Assembly: GCF_035975855.1 (NCBI RefSeq)
Contig: NZ_CP109055.1
Span: 4,650,001-4,714,000, forward strand
Length of the DNA: 64,000 nt
Direction: 5' to 3'
From: Streptomyces sp. NBC_01304
GTDB taxonomy: Bacteria; Actinomycetota; Actinomycetes; Streptomycetales; Streptomycetaceae
The notes beneath the pieces are model-generated. The model did no database searches, was not told where the DNA came from, and saw only the letters and a list, made by a program, of their open reading frames with translations. Of the stretch, positions 1 through 10,295 are shown piece by piece. A program made the position numbers and the translations under genes. Numbering within the stretch: position 1 is the first letter of the stretch; every line of letters begins with the position of its first letter.

Positions 1-379
1 ACGAAGGGCTGCCGCGCCGGGGCGGCGGACCGGCTCTACGGCGACTCCCGCAAGTGGTCCGAGGCCGGCACAGCCCTGGAGGACCTGCCCGACCCGGGCA
101 TCGAGATGCGGGACCAACCCATGCACCGGACCGCCGTGATCAAGTGGGTGCGGTGCATGCGCGCGAAGGGCCACGCTTTCAGGACGCCCGAGGAGGCGCG
201 CTCCGCTGTCGACCGCCGTCGACAAGGTCCGGCGCTACCGGCAGGACGTGGCGGAGGCCGCGTATCCGGACGAGGTGAGGACTCGGAACCTGATGCGGCT
301 TCGGGGGCTTGAGCGGGCGAGGGAGGTCGACGGCGAGGTCGGCCCCAACACCTGGGCGGCGCTGCGCAGTTCGACCTGA
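1..379 (+). pseudogene. 3' end of a secreted or wall-associated-type protein, disrupted by a frameshift
   Basis: Two reading frames together make one sensible protein tail. Frame 1 (from the window edge to about 213) reads a Trp/Cys-containing segment with WVRCMRAKGHAF and then RTPEEARSAVD. Frame 2 (from about 215 to the TGA at 377-379) continues DKVRRYRQDVAEAAYPDEV and ends VDGEVGPNTWAALRSS. Frame 1 itself drifts into nonsense and stops at 312. The junction holds the partial duplication gtcgac-cgcc-gtcgac (208-223). Removing 10 bases or one base restores a single frame. The 'S/W..CMR..G' and 'VDGxVGPxTW' patterns recall Streptomyces peptidoglycan-binding-like secreted proteins, but too little is present to name it. 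It could be a true pseudogene or a sequencing error. Confidence 0.5.
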
Positions 380-387
380 CGCGGAAA

Positions 388-425
388 GGGCTGTGCCCCG
401 CTTCCCGAGAAGCGGGGCACAGCCC
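388..425. terminator. Bidirectional terminator hairpin
   Basis: This is a perfect 17-bp GC-rich inverted repeat (388-404 with 409-425) around a CCGA loop, flanked by AAA on the left and CTTT on the right. It sits between the convergent ends of the left-edge gene (stop at 379) and purH (stop at 446), so it can terminate both. Confidence 0.85.
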
Positions 426-445
426 CTTTGCGTACCGGCAGCCAC

Positions 446-2017
446 TCAGTGGAAGAAGTGCCGAGTCCCCGTGAAGTACATCGTCACGCCCGCCTTCTTC
501 GCCGCCTCGACCACCAGCTCGTCGCGGACCGAACCGCCGGGCTGGACCACGGCCTTGACCCCGGCGTTCGCGAGGATCTCGAAGCCGTCGGGGAAGGGGA
601 AGAACGCGTCGGAGGACGCGTACGAACCCCGGGCCCGCTCCTCGCCCGCCCGCTCGACCGCGAGCTTCGCGGAGTCCACGCGGTTGACCTGGCCCATGCC
701 GACGCCGACCGAGGCGCCGTCCTTGGCGAGCAGGATCGCGTTGGACTTGACCGCGCGGCAGGCCTTCCAGGAGAAGGCGAGTTCGCGCAGCTCCTCGGCG
801 GACAGGGCCTCGCCGGTCGCCAGCGTCCAGTTCGCCGGGTCGTCGCCCTCGGCCTGGAAGAGGTCGGTGTGCTGGACGACCGCGCCGCCGGAGAGGAACT
901 TCACGTCGCCCGGCTGGGTCGGGGAGCCCTCGACCTTGAGGACGCGGATGTTCTTCTTCTTGGCGAGGATCTCGACCGCGCCGTCCTCGTACGACGGTGC
1001 CGCGATGACCTCCGTGAAGATCTCCGCGACCTGCTCGGCCATGGCCACGCTGACCTCGCGGTTGACCGCGATCACGCCGCCGAACGCGGACAGCGGGTCG
1101 CAGGCGTGCGCCTTGCGGTGCGCCTCTGCGACGTCCCCGGCGATCGCGATGCCGCACGGGTTGGCGTGCTTGATGATCGCCACACAGGGCTCGTCGTGAT
1201 CGAAGGCGGCGCGGCGCGCGGCCTCGGTGTCCACGTAGTTGTTGAAGGACATCTCCTTGCCGTGCAGCTGCTCGGCGTTGGCGAGCCCGCCCGGCTGGCC
1301 GTTCACGTACAGCGCCGCGGCCTGGTGCGGGTTCTCGCCGTAGCGCAGCGTGGACTTGCGCTCCAGCGTCTCGCCGACGAACTCGGCGAGACCGTTGTAG
1401 TCGTCCTCCGGCGCATAGGCGTTGGTGAACCAGGAGGCCACGGCGGTGTCGTACGCGGCGGTGTGCTGGAAGGCCTCCGCCGCCAGGCGCTTGCGGGCCG
1501 CGAGGCCGAAGCCGCCGCCCTTGACCGCCGCGAGGACGTCCGCGTACCGCTTCGGGCTGGTGACGACCGCCACCGACGGGTGGTTCTTGGCGGCGGCGCG
1601 CACCATCGACGGGCCGCCGATGTCGATCTGCTCGACGCACTCGTCGGGGGTGGCCCCCGACTGCACGGTCTCCTTGAAGGGGTAGAGGTTCACGACGACG
1701 AGGTCGAAGGGCTCCACGCCCAGCTCGGCGAGCTGCCTCTGGTGATCCTCCAGACGCAGGTCGGCGAGGATGCCCGCGTGCACCTTCGGGTGCAGCGTCT
1801 TCACGCGGCCGTCGAGGCACTCCGGGAATCCGGTCAGCTCCTCGACCTTGGTGACGGGCACGCCCGCCGCGGCGATCTTCGAGGCGGTCGACCCGGTCGA
1901 GACCAGCGAGACGCCCGCCTCGTGCAGCCCACGGGCCAGCTCTTCCAGGCCGGTCTTGTCATAGACGCTGACGAGAGCCCGACGGATGGGGCGGGTCTGT
2001 GTACCTTCGGCGGTCAC
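446..2017 (-). CDS. purH: Bifunctional AICAR transformylase / IMP cyclohydrolase
   Basis: This 523-residue protein catalyses the last two steps of de novo IMP synthesis in the cytoplasm: formyl transfer from 10-formyl-THF to AICAR, then ring closure. The N-terminal MGS-like cyclohydrolase domain is clear ([17 protein letters not shown], then the STGSTA phosphate loop and [13 protein letters not shown]). The rest is the AICAR transformylase fold, with a conserved LRYGENPHQ motif and an [14 protein letters not shown] segment. The length is normal for the family. The ATG overlaps the purN stop by 4 nt (ATGA), so the two are translationally coupled as purN-purH. The gene ends at the strong terminator at 388-425. 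Confidence 0.97.
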   Translation of the reverse strand: MTAEGTQTRPIRRALVSVYDKTGLEELARGLHEAGVSLVSTGSTASKIAAAGVPVTKVEELTGFPECLDGRVKTLHPKVHAGILADLRLEDHQRQLAELGVEPFDLVVVNLYPFKETVQSGATPDECVEQIDIGGPSMVRAAAKNHPSVAVVTSPKRYADVLAAVKGGGFGLAARKRLAAEAFQHTAAYDTAVASWFTNAYAPEDDYNGLAEFVGETLERKSTLRYGENPHQAAALYVNGQPGGLANAEQLHGKEMSFNNYVDTEAARRAAFDHDEPCVAIIKHANPCGIAIAGDVAEAHRKAHACDPLSAFGGVIAVNREVSVAMAEQVAEIFTEVIAAPSYEDGAVEILAKKKNIRVLKVEGSPTQPGDVKFLSGGAVVQHTDLFQAEGDDPANWTLATGEALSAEELRELAFSWKACRAVKSNAILLAKDGASVGVGMGQVNRVDSAKLAVERAGEERARGSYASSDAFFPFPDGFEILANAGVKAVVQPGGSVRDELVVEAAKKAGVTMYFTGTRHFFH

Positions 2018-2646
2018 GGGATTGACACCTTTCGTCCCTCAATGCGGTAGCCGCGGCGGGCAAGCCGCCCCACGACCTCGACGAGCAGCGAGCGCTCGAC
2101 TTCCTTGATGCGCTCATGGAGCGCGGATTCGTCGTCCTCTTCCCGGATCTCCACCACGCCCTGCGCGATGATCGGCCCGGTGTCGACGCCGTCGTCGACG
2201 AAGTGGACGGTGCAGCCGGTGACCTTCGCGCCGTACGCGAGTGCGTCGCGCACGCCGTGGGCACCGGGAAAACTGGGCAGCAGCGCAGGGTGCGTATTCA
2301 CGAACCGGCCGCCGAAGCGGGCCAGGAACTCCTTGCCCACGATCTTCATGAAGCCGGCCGACACCACGAGATCCGGCTCGTACGCGGCCGTCGCCTCGGC
2401 GAGCGCCCGGTCCCAGGCGTCCCGGCTGTCGTGGTCCTTCACCTTGCAGACGAAGGTCGCAAGCCCGGCCCGCTCGGCCCGCTCCAGACCCGCGATGCCC
2501 TCGCGGTCGGCGCCGACCGCGACGATCTCGGCGCCGTACGCCGCGGAGCCCTCCGCCGCGATCGCGTCGAGCAGGGCCTGCAGATTGGTGCCGGAGCCCG
2601 AGACGAGCACGACGAGCCGCTTCACGGGCGGGGGTGGGGAGGCCAC
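2014..2646 (-). CDS. purN: Phosphoribosylglycinamide formyltransferase (GART)
   Basis: This 210-residue protein carries out the third step of purine synthesis, formylation of GAR with 10-formyl-THF. The family signatures are intact: [12 protein letters not shown] near the N terminus (phosphate binding), [10 protein letters not shown], the catalytic [15 protein letters not shown] block (Asn and His), and [11 protein letters not shown] (catalytic Asp). It is the upstream gene of the purN-purH pair with a 4-nt overlap. The upstream region is divergent to an unrelated membrane protein gene. Confidence 0.96.
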   Translation of the reverse strand: MASPPPPVKRLVVLVSGSGTNLQALLDAIAAEGSAAYGAEIVAVGADREGIAGLERAERAGLATFVCKVKDHDSRDAWDRALAEATAAYEPDLVVSAGFMKIVGKEFLARFGGRFVNTHPALLPSFPGAHGVRDALAYGAKVTGCTVHFVDDGVDTGPIIAQGVVEIREEDDESALHERIKEVERSLLVEVVGRLARRGYRIEGRKVSIP

Positions 2647-2920
2647 GGGGCGGGGCCCTTTCAGACGTGGATCGCGGATCGTGAGGAATCACGGATCGCG
2701 GATCACTGATCACCAGTGCTTTGTGCAGTCGTACGAATGCTTCGCCGTCCCCGATACGGGGAACTCTACGAACCGCCCGACCGTCAGCAACGATACCGCC
2801 GCGCGACAGCGGCCCCCACGGGACGGGGACGTTGCCGGAAGGTAGCGTCTGGGGAGCAGACCCTCGAAGAACCTCAGCAGCAAGCGCTACGCACCTCAAC
2901 TAGGGGAAGACGCACACCTG
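2647..2920. promoter_or_regulatory. Divergent promoter region purN / membrane protein, with a 24-bp direct repeat
   Basis: No gene is visible here. Just upstream of purN, GGATCGCGGATC occurs twice (2669-2680 and 2693-2704), 24 bp apart, and each copy is followed by a TCAC-containing half. This could be a regulator site for purN or simply a local duplication. I see no convincing -10/-35 pair. Confidence 0.3.
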
Positions 2921-3697
2921 ATGCCGGACCGCATGCCCTCGCCCTCGTCCTCGTCGCCACAGGGCTCGCAGCAGGACTCACCCGAGGACGTCAAGGAAGC
3001 GGACAATCCCTTCGCGCCGCCGCCCGAGGGGAGCGCCGACCAGCCCTGGCAGCCGCGGCGCCCGGCGAACGGCGAGGGGCAGGGACAGGGCGGCCCGGAC
3101 GATCAGCAGAGCGCCGGCGGCGGCAGCCGTTGGAGCCCGCGCCAGCCCGGCCGCTCCTCCGGCGGCTTCGGCCAGCGGCCCGGGCAGAACGGACCCGAGG
3201 GCTCGGGCGGACCCGGCGACGGCAAGGGCCCGGGCCTGCGCTGGGACCCGACCGATCCGGCGCAGCGGCGGGCCCGTTATGCGCTGCTCGGCGGCATGTG
3301 GGCGTTCTTCTTCGCGCTGTTCACCTGGCCCTACATCGCCCTGCTGCTCGGCGCTCTCTCGGTGTACTGGGCGATCAGTTCGCTGCGGGCCAAGGCGCGC
3401 ACGCCGGACCCGACGGCCCAGGCCACCGTGGCCGCCGTGACCGGGACGGCCGGCACGGAGTCCGTGAAGCCGGCGGCGCCCGCCGCCGGATCGGGCCGGC
3501 CGCAGACGACCGCGGCGGTCAGCGGCCTGGTGACGGCGGGGCTCGCCCTGGCCATCGTGGCCGCGACCTTCACGGCGCAGGTCGTGTACCGGGACTACTA
3601 CACCTGCGTCGGCGACTCGCTCACCACCACGGCGAAGAAGTCCTGCGAGGACCTGCTGCCTCAGAAGCTGCGGCCGCTGCTCACCACCGAGGAGTGA
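2921..3697 (+). CDS. Proline/glycine-rich membrane protein, function unknown
   Basis: The protein has 258 residues. Residues 1-110 are a hydrophilic low-complexity N terminus rich in Pro, Gly, Gln and Ser. Two hydrophobic segments follow: around 125-150 (WAFFFALFTWPYIALLLGAL, then SVYWAI) and around 195-215 (GLVTAGLALAIVAATFTAQVV). They are separated by an Ala/Thr-rich linker, and a short C terminus follows with two Cys (YYTCVGD, KSCEDLLP). The layout resembles DUF4190-like Streptomyces proteins, and I cannot assign a function. The ATG is preceded by GGGGA about 11 nt upstream. It converges on the DUF6350 gene, with 33 bp between the stop codons. Confidence 0.8.
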   Translation: MPDRMPSPSSSSPQGSQQDSPEDVKEADNPFAPPPEGSADQPWQPRRPANGEGQGQGGPDDQQSAGGGSRWSPRQPGRSSGGFGQRPGQNGPEGSGGPGDGKGPGLRWDPTDPAQRRARYALLGGMWAFFFALFTWPYIALLLGALSVYWAISSLRAKARTPDPTAQATVAAVTGTAGTESVKPAAPAAGSGRPQTTAAVSGLVTAGLALAIVAATFTAQVVYRDYYTCVGDSLTTTAKKSCEDLLPQKLRPLLTTEE

Positions 3698-3730
3698 CCC
3701 GGGCCGCCGCCCGGATCTGATCCCGGCCGC

Positions 3731-5467
3731 TCAGGACTTGCCAGGCCCCTCCCCCGCTTCGGGGGTGGGGTCTTCGTCTTTCGGGGCGGGGACGTCCTCG
3801 GCGGCCCGGAGGTCTTCCGGGAGTCGGAGACCTTCCGGTTCCGATGGTGTCGGCGTCGGCGTCGGCGTCGGCAGGAAGTCGTAGGGCTCGAACTTCGGGG
3901 CGGGGGCGGGCAGTTCCTCCGCCCCGGGGGTGGCCGCCTCGGTTTCGCCACGCGTTCCGTTGCCGGCGCCTCGCCGGCGAAGCCGGTCCAGCCAGGCGAG
4001 CCGGCGCGGAGCATGCGCCTCTCGTACGGCAACGGCCGTCTCCCGTACCGGAACAGGCGTCTCTCGTACGGGAACGGGCTCGGGCTCCGGCTGCCGCTCG
4101 GCCCGCACCTTCGGCTCGCGCAGCCGCCAGGCCCGCAGGCCGATCGCGCCCGGCACCCCGAGCAGCGCCGTCCAGCCGAGCGCCGCCGCGCCGGTCTGCC
4201 ACCACACCGGGCCGAAGTCTGCGAGGCCCGCGCCGCCCATCGGGCCCCCGGCCGACGCCGTGAGCGCGGCGAAGGCGAGCCCGCACAGGGCCGCGGCGAG
4301 GCCCGCCGCCCCGGCCGTCGCGCCGCGCGACCAGCCCGCGCCGCGCTCCCCCACACCGCCCGACGTCGCGGCCCGTGCGACGAACCAGGCCACCGCGATC
4401 CCCGCCACCACCGGCACCGCGCCCGCCGCCCAGGTCAGCGGCGAACCGGGCCCCGCGTCCGGCACCGCCGCGAGCAGCGGGAACGCCGGGAGCAGCGGAT
4501 CGGCCGGGGATCCGAGCGGCCATACGACGCTGCCCGTGCCCAGCGCGAAGCCGGGCCCGAGACCGTAGGAGGCGCCCCAGAGCGCGGCGTTGGGCACCAG
4601 CGCGAGGGCGAGCAGGAGCACCGCGAAGCGGCCCGACCATACGCCGGTGAGCTGCAGGAACGTCGACCGCGCGGCCTCTTGGTGCAGCACCAGGGACACC
4701 GCCACGAGAAGGGCGCCGCCGCCGAGGAGGACCAGGAGCGCGGCGGTCGCGGCGCGGACGGCGGCCACGATGTGGTGACGCAGGAGGAACCGTGGGGTGT
4801 GCCTGCGCACCACCTCGGCCGCGAGCAGTCGCCGAAGGACCTGCGGCACCGGGCCGTGCGGGCGTCCGTGCGCCGTCCACACCCCGGTCGCGGCCGCGGC
4901 CACCGCCACCACGGGCAGGTGCAGCGCGGCACTCAGCCAGTCCGCCTGGAGCGTGCCGCCCTGCGAGTACAGGGTCACGGCCGCGCCGACCAGCAGGTAG
5001 CCGCCTGCCACACCCCACAGTGCGGTCCGGGCCGGCTTCTCCGCCTGGGCCGCGTAGACCGCGTCGCGGGCGGCGCGGTGCAGCAGGAAGCCGGGCAGGG
5101 CGAGCAGGAGGAGCGGGGTCAGGCCGATCGGGGCCGGGATGCCGGAGAGGGTGTCGGTCCGGATCAGCTCGGTGCCGTGGGCGAGCAGCCAGAGGCCGGC
5201 CGCGATGTGCAGGGCGCCGCCGGGGCCGCTGTCCGGGTAGGGCGAGCTGATCCAGAGGGCCATGACGAGCACGGCGAGGGAGCCGAGACCGAGGCCCGCG
5301 GCGATCGCGCCGTTCGCGAGGCAGGGGGCCAGGGCGGACGATCTGCGGCGCGCGGCGAGGGCGGCGAACAGGGCGGACGCGGCGGCCCCCGGTGAGCTGC
5401 GCTCGGCGGGGCGGTCCTTGGTGAGGCTGTGCTGGTTACGGGCTGTCGTCTGCGGCACGAACGTCAT
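3731..5467 (-). CDS. DUF6350 / PerM-annotated polytopic membrane protein
   Basis: The protein has 578 residues when started at the ATG of [14 protein letters not shown]. The open frame runs 100 codons further upstream but that part is Arg/Pro junk crossing the divergent promoter. Residues from about 55 to 430 hold roughly nine or ten hydrophobic helices (for example [50 protein letters not shown]). The last 130 residues are a charged Pro/Glu tail with a TPTPTPTP run. From memory, actinobacterial orthologues next to purN are annotated as cell division protein PerM/DUF6350. Direct evidence for a division role cannot be seen here. Confidence 0.82.
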   Translation of the reverse strand: MTFVPQTTARNQHSLTKDRPAERSSPGAAASALFAALAARRRSSALAPCLANGAIAAGLGLGSLAVLVMALWISSPYPDSGPGGALHIAAGLWLLAHGTELIRTDTLSGIPAPIGLTPLLLLALPGFLLHRAARDAVYAAQAEKPARTALWGVAGGYLLVGAAVTLYSQGGTLQADWLSAALHLPVVAVAAAATGVWTAHGRPHGPVPQVLRRLLAAEVVRRHTPRFLLRHHIVAAVRAATAALLVLLGGGALLVAVSLVLHQEAARSTFLQLTGVWSGRFAVLLLALALVPNAALWGASYGLGPGFALGTGSVVWPLGSPADPLLPAFPLLAAVPDAGPGSPLTWAAGAVPVVAGIAVAWFVARAATSGGVGERGAGWSRGATAGAAGLAAALCGLAFAALTASAGGPMGGAGLADFGPVWWQTGAAALGWTALLGVPGAIGLRAWRLREPKVRAERQPEPEPVPVRETPVPVRETAVAVREAHAPRRLAWLDRLRRRGAGNGTRGETEAATPGAEELPAPAPKFEPYDFLPTPTPTPTPSEPEGLRLPEDLRAAEDVPAPKDEDPTPEAGEGPGKS

Positions 5468-5590
5468 GGTCCCAACGACACGCGCTTCCCCCGCGTAACA
5501 GGCGAATGCCCGAAGTGTCGCCCAATATACGTTTATGTACTTTTTCGTACGGTGCGGCGGAGGTCTGTGCGCGATGGTGGGGAGTCCGAG
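5468..5590. promoter_or_regulatory. Divergent promoter region, DUF6350 / XRE-sigma-like regulator
   Basis: This is a short A/T-richer patch (AATATACGTTTATGTAC around 5523-5540, then TTTTTCGTACGG) in an otherwise GC-rich region between two outward-facing starts. It is a probable promoter zone, though no hexamer pair is certain. GGGGAG lies about 7 nt before the ATG at 5591. Confidence 0.4.
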
Positions 5591-8119
5591 ATGACGCAGA
5601 GCCCCGCGGAGCTGCCCTCCCCCGCGGAGCGACGCAGTCTGCGCGAGCGCAGGTCGCTGTCGCAGGCCGAGGTCGCCGAGCGGATCGGCGTCACACGCGA
5701 AACGGTGCGCTCCTGGGAATCGGGCCGCACCACACCACGCGGCGCGACGCGGGCAGCGTACGCCCAACTCCTGACAGACCTCGCCACCCCGGTCCGCCCC
5801 ACCCCGGCGCTGCTCGCACTGCGAGCGAAGGCGAGACAGCCGCAGTCACCGCCGCCCGGTCCGACGGGCAGCCGGCCAACGCCTGCACACGAGCCGACGC
5901 CGACGCCGGGTCCGGGGCCCAGGCCTGCGCCTGGCCCAGGGCCCTTGCCGACGACCAAGGTGGAGGCGACGCCAAGCCCGGGATCGATGCCGGCGACCAA
6001 GCCGGAGGCGACGCCGAACCCGGAATCGATGCCCGCGACCAAGCCCAAGCCGACGCCAAGCCCGGGATCGATGCCCGCGACCAAGCCCGAGCCGACGCCG
6101 ACGCCGACGCCGACAGCGAAGCCGAGTCCGGGGTCCATGCCTGCGACCGGGCCGGCGCCTGGTCCAGGGCCGGTGCCCGCGACCAAGTCGGTGCCGGAGT
6201 CCACGCGCGCGACCAACCCCGGGCCGGAGCGGACGCCTTCGACCGAACCGACGCCCGGGTCCATGCCCACGGTCAGGCCGACACCGGAGCCGACGCCTGC
6301 GCCCGAGCCGACGCCCGGGCCCATGTCGGCGACCAAGCCTGGACTGGAGGCAACGCCTACACCCAAGCCGACGCCGGAGCCCCTGCGCGCGACCAAGCCA
6401 GGGCCGGAGGCGACACCTACGCCCAAGCCGACGCTGGAGCTCCTGCGCGCGACCAAGCCGACGCCGGAGTCGACACCCGCGCCCAAGCCGACGCCGCAAC
6501 CCCTGCGCGCGACCAAGCCGACGCCGGAGTCGACACCCGCGCCCAAGCCGACGCCGCAACCCCTGCGCGCGACCAAGCCGACGCCGGAGTCGACACCCGC
6601 GCCCAAGCCGGCGTCGACGAGCCCCGCCGCAGGTTCGGCCACGCCCCCGGTGCGCAAGCCCAAGCCGCTCGAGCCCGGCCCGTTGACGCCAACCAAGCCC
6701 GCGCCTGCGGAGGTTCGGCCTTCGGTGGCGGCGGAGGTTCTCCCCGCAGCGCCGTCGCAGGCGCAGCCGGTCGCGGCCCGCGAATCCGCACCGGCGAAGC
6801 CCCGACCAGCCGTTGCCCGCGAAGCGGGCGCTTCCGGGGCTCGGCCGGCCTCGACGTCCAGCCCTCACCCGGTCGTTGCTCGCGACTCGGCTGCCCCAAC
6901 ACCCAAACCCCAACCAGCCGTCACCGAGGTGGAGTCCGTGGCCGCCCGCAAGGCGAACCGTCCGACCCACGCCCCGCCCAAGGCCCCCGAGCCCACCCCC
7001 CGAACCCCCGAACCCGTATCGGAGCCCACCCCCATCGCCGCCCAGACCAGTACCGCGCCCGACGCCCTGCCCGAACCGCCCCTCGCCCGTGCGGCCCGCA
7101 CTCCCGCGAGGGCGCGGCACGGGGCGGGGAAGCCGGGGACCTCGCGGCCGAAGGCTGCTGCCAAGCGGGCCGCCAAGCCGCCGGCCGTCGCGGCAGTGCG
7201 GCATGAGCAGCACAGCCCCGTGACCGTCGGCGCCGGATCGGGCGGGGGCGGCCGGCCGGCCGAGCCGCCCGTGGCGGAGGCCGAGCCCGAGGCGGAGGCG
7301 GAGAAGGGCAGCGGCGGGTCCGAGCTGACACCGGCTCAGGCGTTCGACGCGCTGTACGCGTTCAGCGCGCCCGGTCTCGTACGGCAGACGTATCTGCTCA
7401 CCGGGCGGCGCGCACTCGCGAAGGAAGCGGTGGAGCGGGCCTTTCACCAGGCCTGGGAGCGGTGGCCGGAGGTCGCCGTGGACCGGGACCCGGTGGGCTG
7501 GGTGCGGGCGGCGGCGTACGAGTACGCGCTCTCCCCCTGGCACCGTCTGCGCCGCAGCCACCGGCACCCGGACGCACCCCCGGCCGAGCCCGAGGACCGC
7601 AAGCTGCTCGATACGTTGCTGAGCCTTCCGGCGTCGTACCGGAGGACGCTCGTGCTGTACGACGGCGTGGGGCTCGACCTGCCGGAGACCGCCGCCGAGA
7701 CGGAGGCGAGCACCCCGGCCGCCGCCCACCGGCTGCTGCACGCGCGCGAGGCCGTCGCCGAGCAGCTGCCCGAGCTCGCGGAACCCGGTCAACTGCAGCG
7801 CAGGCTGGACGAGTTGGCGCGGGCCGAGAAGCTGAGCTCGGCGCAGGCCACGGTGGTGCGTACCGGGAGCGAGAACCGCAGCCGGTTCTGGACGCGGGCC
7901 GCGATCGCGTTCACAGCCCTGATCATCGGGGCCTCGGCGCTCGCTCTCGCGACCTCGGAGACGCACTACGAGCCCAAGACCGCCCCAGGCGAAACCGTGC
8001 GCGGGGTGCCGCCCAGGATGGGCCCCGGCAAACTCAGCCCGCACGAGAAGCAGCTCCGCAAGAAACTGCGGGAGGAGCCGGCGAGCGGTCCCGAGAGGAT
8101 CCACCCCCTGGCCGAGTGA
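5591..8119 (+). CDS. XRE-HTH / Pro-Thr-repeat / ECF-sigma-like / membrane-anchored regulator
   Basis: The protein has 842 residues. Residues 13-65 are a clear XRE-type helix-turn-helix ([27 protein letters not shown]). Residues about 90-560 are a long Pro/Thr/Ala/Lys low-complexity stretch of repeated KPTPEST and PTPQPLRA units, including an exact 60-bp DNA repeat. Residues about 578-740 resemble an ECF sigma factor: a region 2-like helix set ([19 protein letters not shown], then [14 protein letters not shown]) and a region 4-like part ([20 protein letters not shown]). One hydrophobic helix lies at about 766-788 ([18 protein letters not shown]), followed by a charged tail. I infer a DNA-binding regulator tethered to the membrane. 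Whether the sigma-like part still binds core RNA polymerase is unknown. The start at 5591 has a good ribosome site; the frame is open further upstream but looks non-coding. Confidence 0.85.
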   Translation: MTQSPAELPSPAERRSLRERRSLSQAEVAERIGVTRETVRSWESGRTTPRGATRAAYAQLLTDLATPVRPTPALLALRAKARQPQSPPPGPTGSRPTPAHEPTPTPGPGPRPAPGPGPLPTTKVEATPSPGSMPATKPEATPNPESMPATKPKPTPSPGSMPATKPEPTPTPTPTAKPSPGSMPATGPAPGPGPVPATKSVPESTRATNPGPERTPSTEPTPGSMPTVRPTPEPTPAPEPTPGPMSATKPGLEATPTPKPTPEPLRATKPGPEATPTPKPTLELLRATKPTPESTPAPKPTPQPLRATKPTPESTPAPKPTPQPLRATKPTPESTPAPKPASTSPAAGSATPPVRKPKPLEPGPLTPTKPAPAEVRPSVAAEVLPAAPSQAQPVAARESAPAKPRPAVAREAGASGARPASTSSPHPVVARDSAAPTPKPQPAVTEVESVAARKANRPTHAPPKAPEPTPRTPEPVSEPTPIAAQTSTAPDALPEPPLARAARTPARARHGAGKPGTSRPKAAAKRAAKPPAVAAVRHEQHSPVTVGAGSGGGGRPAEPPVAEAEPEAEAEKGSGGSELTPAQAFDALYAFSAPGLVRQTYLLTGRRALAKEAVERAFHQAWERWPEVAVDRDPVGWVRAAAYEYALSPWHRLRRSHRHPDAPPAEPEDRKLLDTLLSLPASYRRTLVLYDGVGLDLPETAAETEASTPAAAHRLLHAREAVAEQLPELAEPGQLQRRLDELARAEKLSSAQATVVRTGSENRSRFWTRAAIAFTALIIGASALALATSETHYEPKTAPGETVRGVPPRMGPGKLSPHEKQLRKKLREEPASGPERIHPLAE
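6361..6610 (+). repeat. In-frame 60-bp tandem repeat inside the XRE/sigma-like gene
   Basis: A 60-bp unit is present as two identical copies (6481-6540 and 6541-6600), with diverged copies at 6361-6420 and 6421-6480 and a partial copy after 6600. Each unit encodes 20 residues of the KPTPEST...KPTPQ type. Because 60 is divisible by three, gain or loss of units only changes the length of the linker. Confidence 0.95.
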
Positions 8120-8140
8120 GTACGCCGAGTGAGTACGCAG

Positions 8141-8190
8141 ACGTACGCGGGCCCGCACCCCCAGCAGGAGGGGTGCGGGCCCGCGTACGT
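8141..8190. terminator. Bidirectional terminator hairpin
   Basis: This is a perfect 21-bp GC-rich inverted repeat (8141-8161 with 8170-8190) and an 8-nt loop. It lies between the stop of the XRE/sigma-like gene (8119) and the stop of sucD (8211) on the opposite strand. Confidence 0.88.
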
Positions 8191-8210
8191 TCAGCGACCT
8201 ACGAAAAGCT

Positions 8211-9095
8211 TCAGCCCGCGAGGATCGCGCGCGCCAGCTTCGCCGTCTCGGTCGGCGTCTTGCCGACCTTGACGCCGGCGGCCTCAAGGGCCTCCTTCTT
8301 GGCCTGCGCGGTGCCGGAGGAGCCGGAGACGATGGCGCCGGCGTGGCCCATGGTCTTGCCCTCGGGCGCCGTGAAGCCGGCGACGTAGCCGACGACCGGC
8401 TTCGTCACGTTGGCCTTGATGTAGTCGGCCGCACGCTCCTCGGCGTCGCCGCCGATCTCACCGATCATGACGATCAGGTCGGTGTCGGGGTCGGCCTCGA
8501 ACGCCTCGAGGGCGTCGATGTGCGTCGTACCGATGACCGGGTCGCCACCGATGCCGACGGCCGACGAGAAGCCGATGTCACGGAGCTCGTACATCATCTG
8601 GTACGTCAGCGTGCCGGACTTCGAGACCAGGCCGATGCGGCCCGGCTTGGTGATGTCGCCCGGGATGATGCCCGCGTTCGACTGGCCGGGGGTGATCAGG
8701 CCAGGGCAGTTCGGGCCGATGATGCGGGTCTTGTTGCCCTTGGACTTCGCGTACGCCCAGAAGGCGGCGGAGTCGTGGACCGCGATGCCCTCGGTGATGA
8801 CGACCGCGAGGGGGATCTCCGCGTCGATCGCCTCGACGACCGCGGCCTTGGAGAAGGCCGGCGGCACGAAGAGCACGGACACGTTGGCGCCCGTCTTCTC
8901 CATCGCCTCGGCGACCGTGCCGAAGACGGGGATCGACGTGCCGTCGAAGTCGACCTCGGTGCCCGCCTTGCGCGGGTTCACGCCGCCGACGATGTTGGTG
9001 CCGTCACCGAGCATCAGCTTGGTGTGCTTCATGCCGGTGGCGCCGGTCATGCCCTGGACGATGACCTTGCTGTCCTTGTTGAGGAAGATAGCCAT
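8211..9095 (-). CDS. sucD: Succinyl-CoA synthetase (ADP/GDP-forming), alpha subunit
   Basis: This 294-residue protein makes succinyl-CoA and succinate interconvert in the TCA cycle with substrate-level phosphorylation. The CoA-binding domain ([18 protein letters not shown]) and [10 protein letters not shown] are typical. The phosphorylated histidine is His251 in [10 protein letters not shown]. The length is normal. It lies 21 nt downstream of sucC in a two-gene operon and ends at the hairpin at 8141-8190. Confidence 0.97.
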   Translation of the reverse strand: MAIFLNKDSKVIVQGMTGATGMKHTKLMLGDGTNIVGGVNPRKAGTEVDFDGTSIPVFGTVAEAMEKTGANVSVLFVPPAFSKAAVVEAIDAEIPLAVVITEGIAVHDSAAFWAYAKSKGNKTRIIGPNCPGLITPGQSNAGIIPGDITKPGRIGLVSKSGTLTYQMMYELRDIGFSSAVGIGGDPVIGTTHIDALEAFEADPDTDLIVMIGEIGGDAEERAADYIKANVTKPVVGYVAGFTAPEGKTMGHAGAIVSGSSGTAQAKKEALEAAGVKVGKTPTETAKLARAILAG

Positions 9096-9116
9096 GGTGG
9101 TGTCTGCCCTCGTCCC

Positions 9117-10295
9117 TTACTTCGCAGCCGCGAGCTCGGCGGCCTTGTCGGCCGCGCCATCCATGGTGTCCACGCGCTGCACGAGCGGGTGGTTGGCGTC
9201 GCTGAGGATCTTGCGACCCAGCTCCGCGTTGTTTCCGTCGAGGCGCACGACCAGCGGCTTGGTGACCGCTTCGCCCTTGGACTTGAGGAGCTCCAGGGCC
9301 TGGACGATGCCGTTGGCGACCTCGTCACAGGCGGTGATGCCACCGAAGACGTTGACGAACACGGACTTGACGTCCGGGTCGCCGAGGATGATCTCCAGGC
9401 CGTTCGCCATGACCTCGGCGGAGGCGCCGCCGCCGATGTCGAGGAAGTTGGCGGGCTTGACGCCGGAGTGGTTCTCACCGGCGTACGCGACCACGTCGAG
9501 CGTCGACATGACCAGGCCGGCGCCGTTGCCGATGATGCCGACCTCGCCGTCCAGCTTCACGTAGTTGAGGTTCTTGGCCTTGGCAGCAGCCTCGAGCGGG
9601 TTGGCTGCGTCCTTGTCCTCGAGGGCCTCGTGGTCGGGCTGGCGGAAGTCGGCGTTCTCGTCGAGCGAGACCTTGCCGTCCAGGGCCAGGATCCGGCCGT
9701 CCTTGGTCTTGACGAGGGGGTTGACCTCGACGAGGAGCGCGTCCTCGGCGACGAAGGTGTCCCACAGCGTCACCATGGCCTCGGCGACACCCTCGGCCAC
9801 GTCGGCCGGGAACTTCGCCTGGGCCACGATCTCGCGGGCCTTCTCGATGTCGACGCCCTCAACGGCGTTGACCGGGACCTTCGCGAGAGCCTCGGGGGTC
9901 TTCTCCGCGACCTCCTCGATGTCCATGCCGCCCTGCACCGAGGCCATGGCCAGGAAGGTGCGGTTGGTGCGGTCCAGGAGGTACGAGACGTAGTACTCCG
10001 CCTCGATCTCCGGGGAAAGCTCGGCGATCATCACCTTGTGGACCGTGTGGCCCTTGATGTCCATCCCGAGGATGTCCGTCGCGCGAGCGACGGCCTCGTC
10101 CGGGTCCGCCGCCAGCTTCACGCCGCCGGCCTTGCCTCGGCCACCGACCTTCACCTGCGCCTTGACGACGGACTTGCCGCCGAGGCGCTCGGTCGCGGCG
10201 CGCGCGGCCTCAGGCGTGTCGATGACTTCACCGGCCAGCACCGGTACTCCGTGCTTGGCGAAGAGGTCCCTCGCCTGGTACTCGAACAGGTCCAC
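9117..10295 (-). CDS. sucC: Succinyl-CoA synthetase, beta subunit
   Basis: This 392-residue protein begins [19 protein letters not shown]. It is the ATP-grasp beta subunit that binds nucleotide and completes the alpha/beta enzyme with SucD. The glycine-rich [16 protein letters not shown] segment and the C-terminal NIFGGI-equivalent [11 protein letters not shown] are present. It starts with GTG, with AAGGGA about 11 nt upstream. It is the first gene of sucC-sucD. The 280-bp region upstream carries a DevR-like box. Confidence 0.97.
   Translation of the reverse strand: MDLFEYQARDLFAKHGVPVLAGEVIDTPEAARAATERLGGKSVVKAQVKVGGRGKAGGVKLAADPDEAVARATDILGMDIKGHTVHKVMIAELSPEIEAEYYVSYLLDRTNRTFLAMASVQGGMDIEEVAEKTPEALAKVPVNAVEGVDIEKAREIVAQAKFPADVAEGVAEAMVTLWDTFVAEDALLVEVNPLVKTKDGRILALDGKVSLDENADFRQPDHEALEDKDAANPLEAAAKAKNLNYVKLDGEVGIIGNGAGLVMSTLDVVAYAGENHSGVKPANFLDIGGGASAEVMANGLEIILGDPDVKSVFVNVFGGITACDEVANGIVQALELLKSKGEAVTKPLVVRLDGNNAELGRKILSDANHPLVQRVDTMDGAADKAAELAAAK

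Noticed and set aside
428..2050. Long plus-strand open frame opposite purH
   Set aside because: Shadow of a real gene; high GC at third positions leaves the opposite frame open.
5468..5767. 100-codon N-terminal extension of the DUF6350 protein
   Set aside because: It crosses the divergent promoter and the start of the XRE gene and reads as Arg/Gly/His-rich non-protein sequence.
5846..8287. An 813-codon minus-strand open frame over the XRE/sigma-like gene
   Set aside because: The product is almost only Arg/Gly/Leu repeats, the mirror of the Pro/Thr repeat, and the plus-strand protein has recognisable domains.
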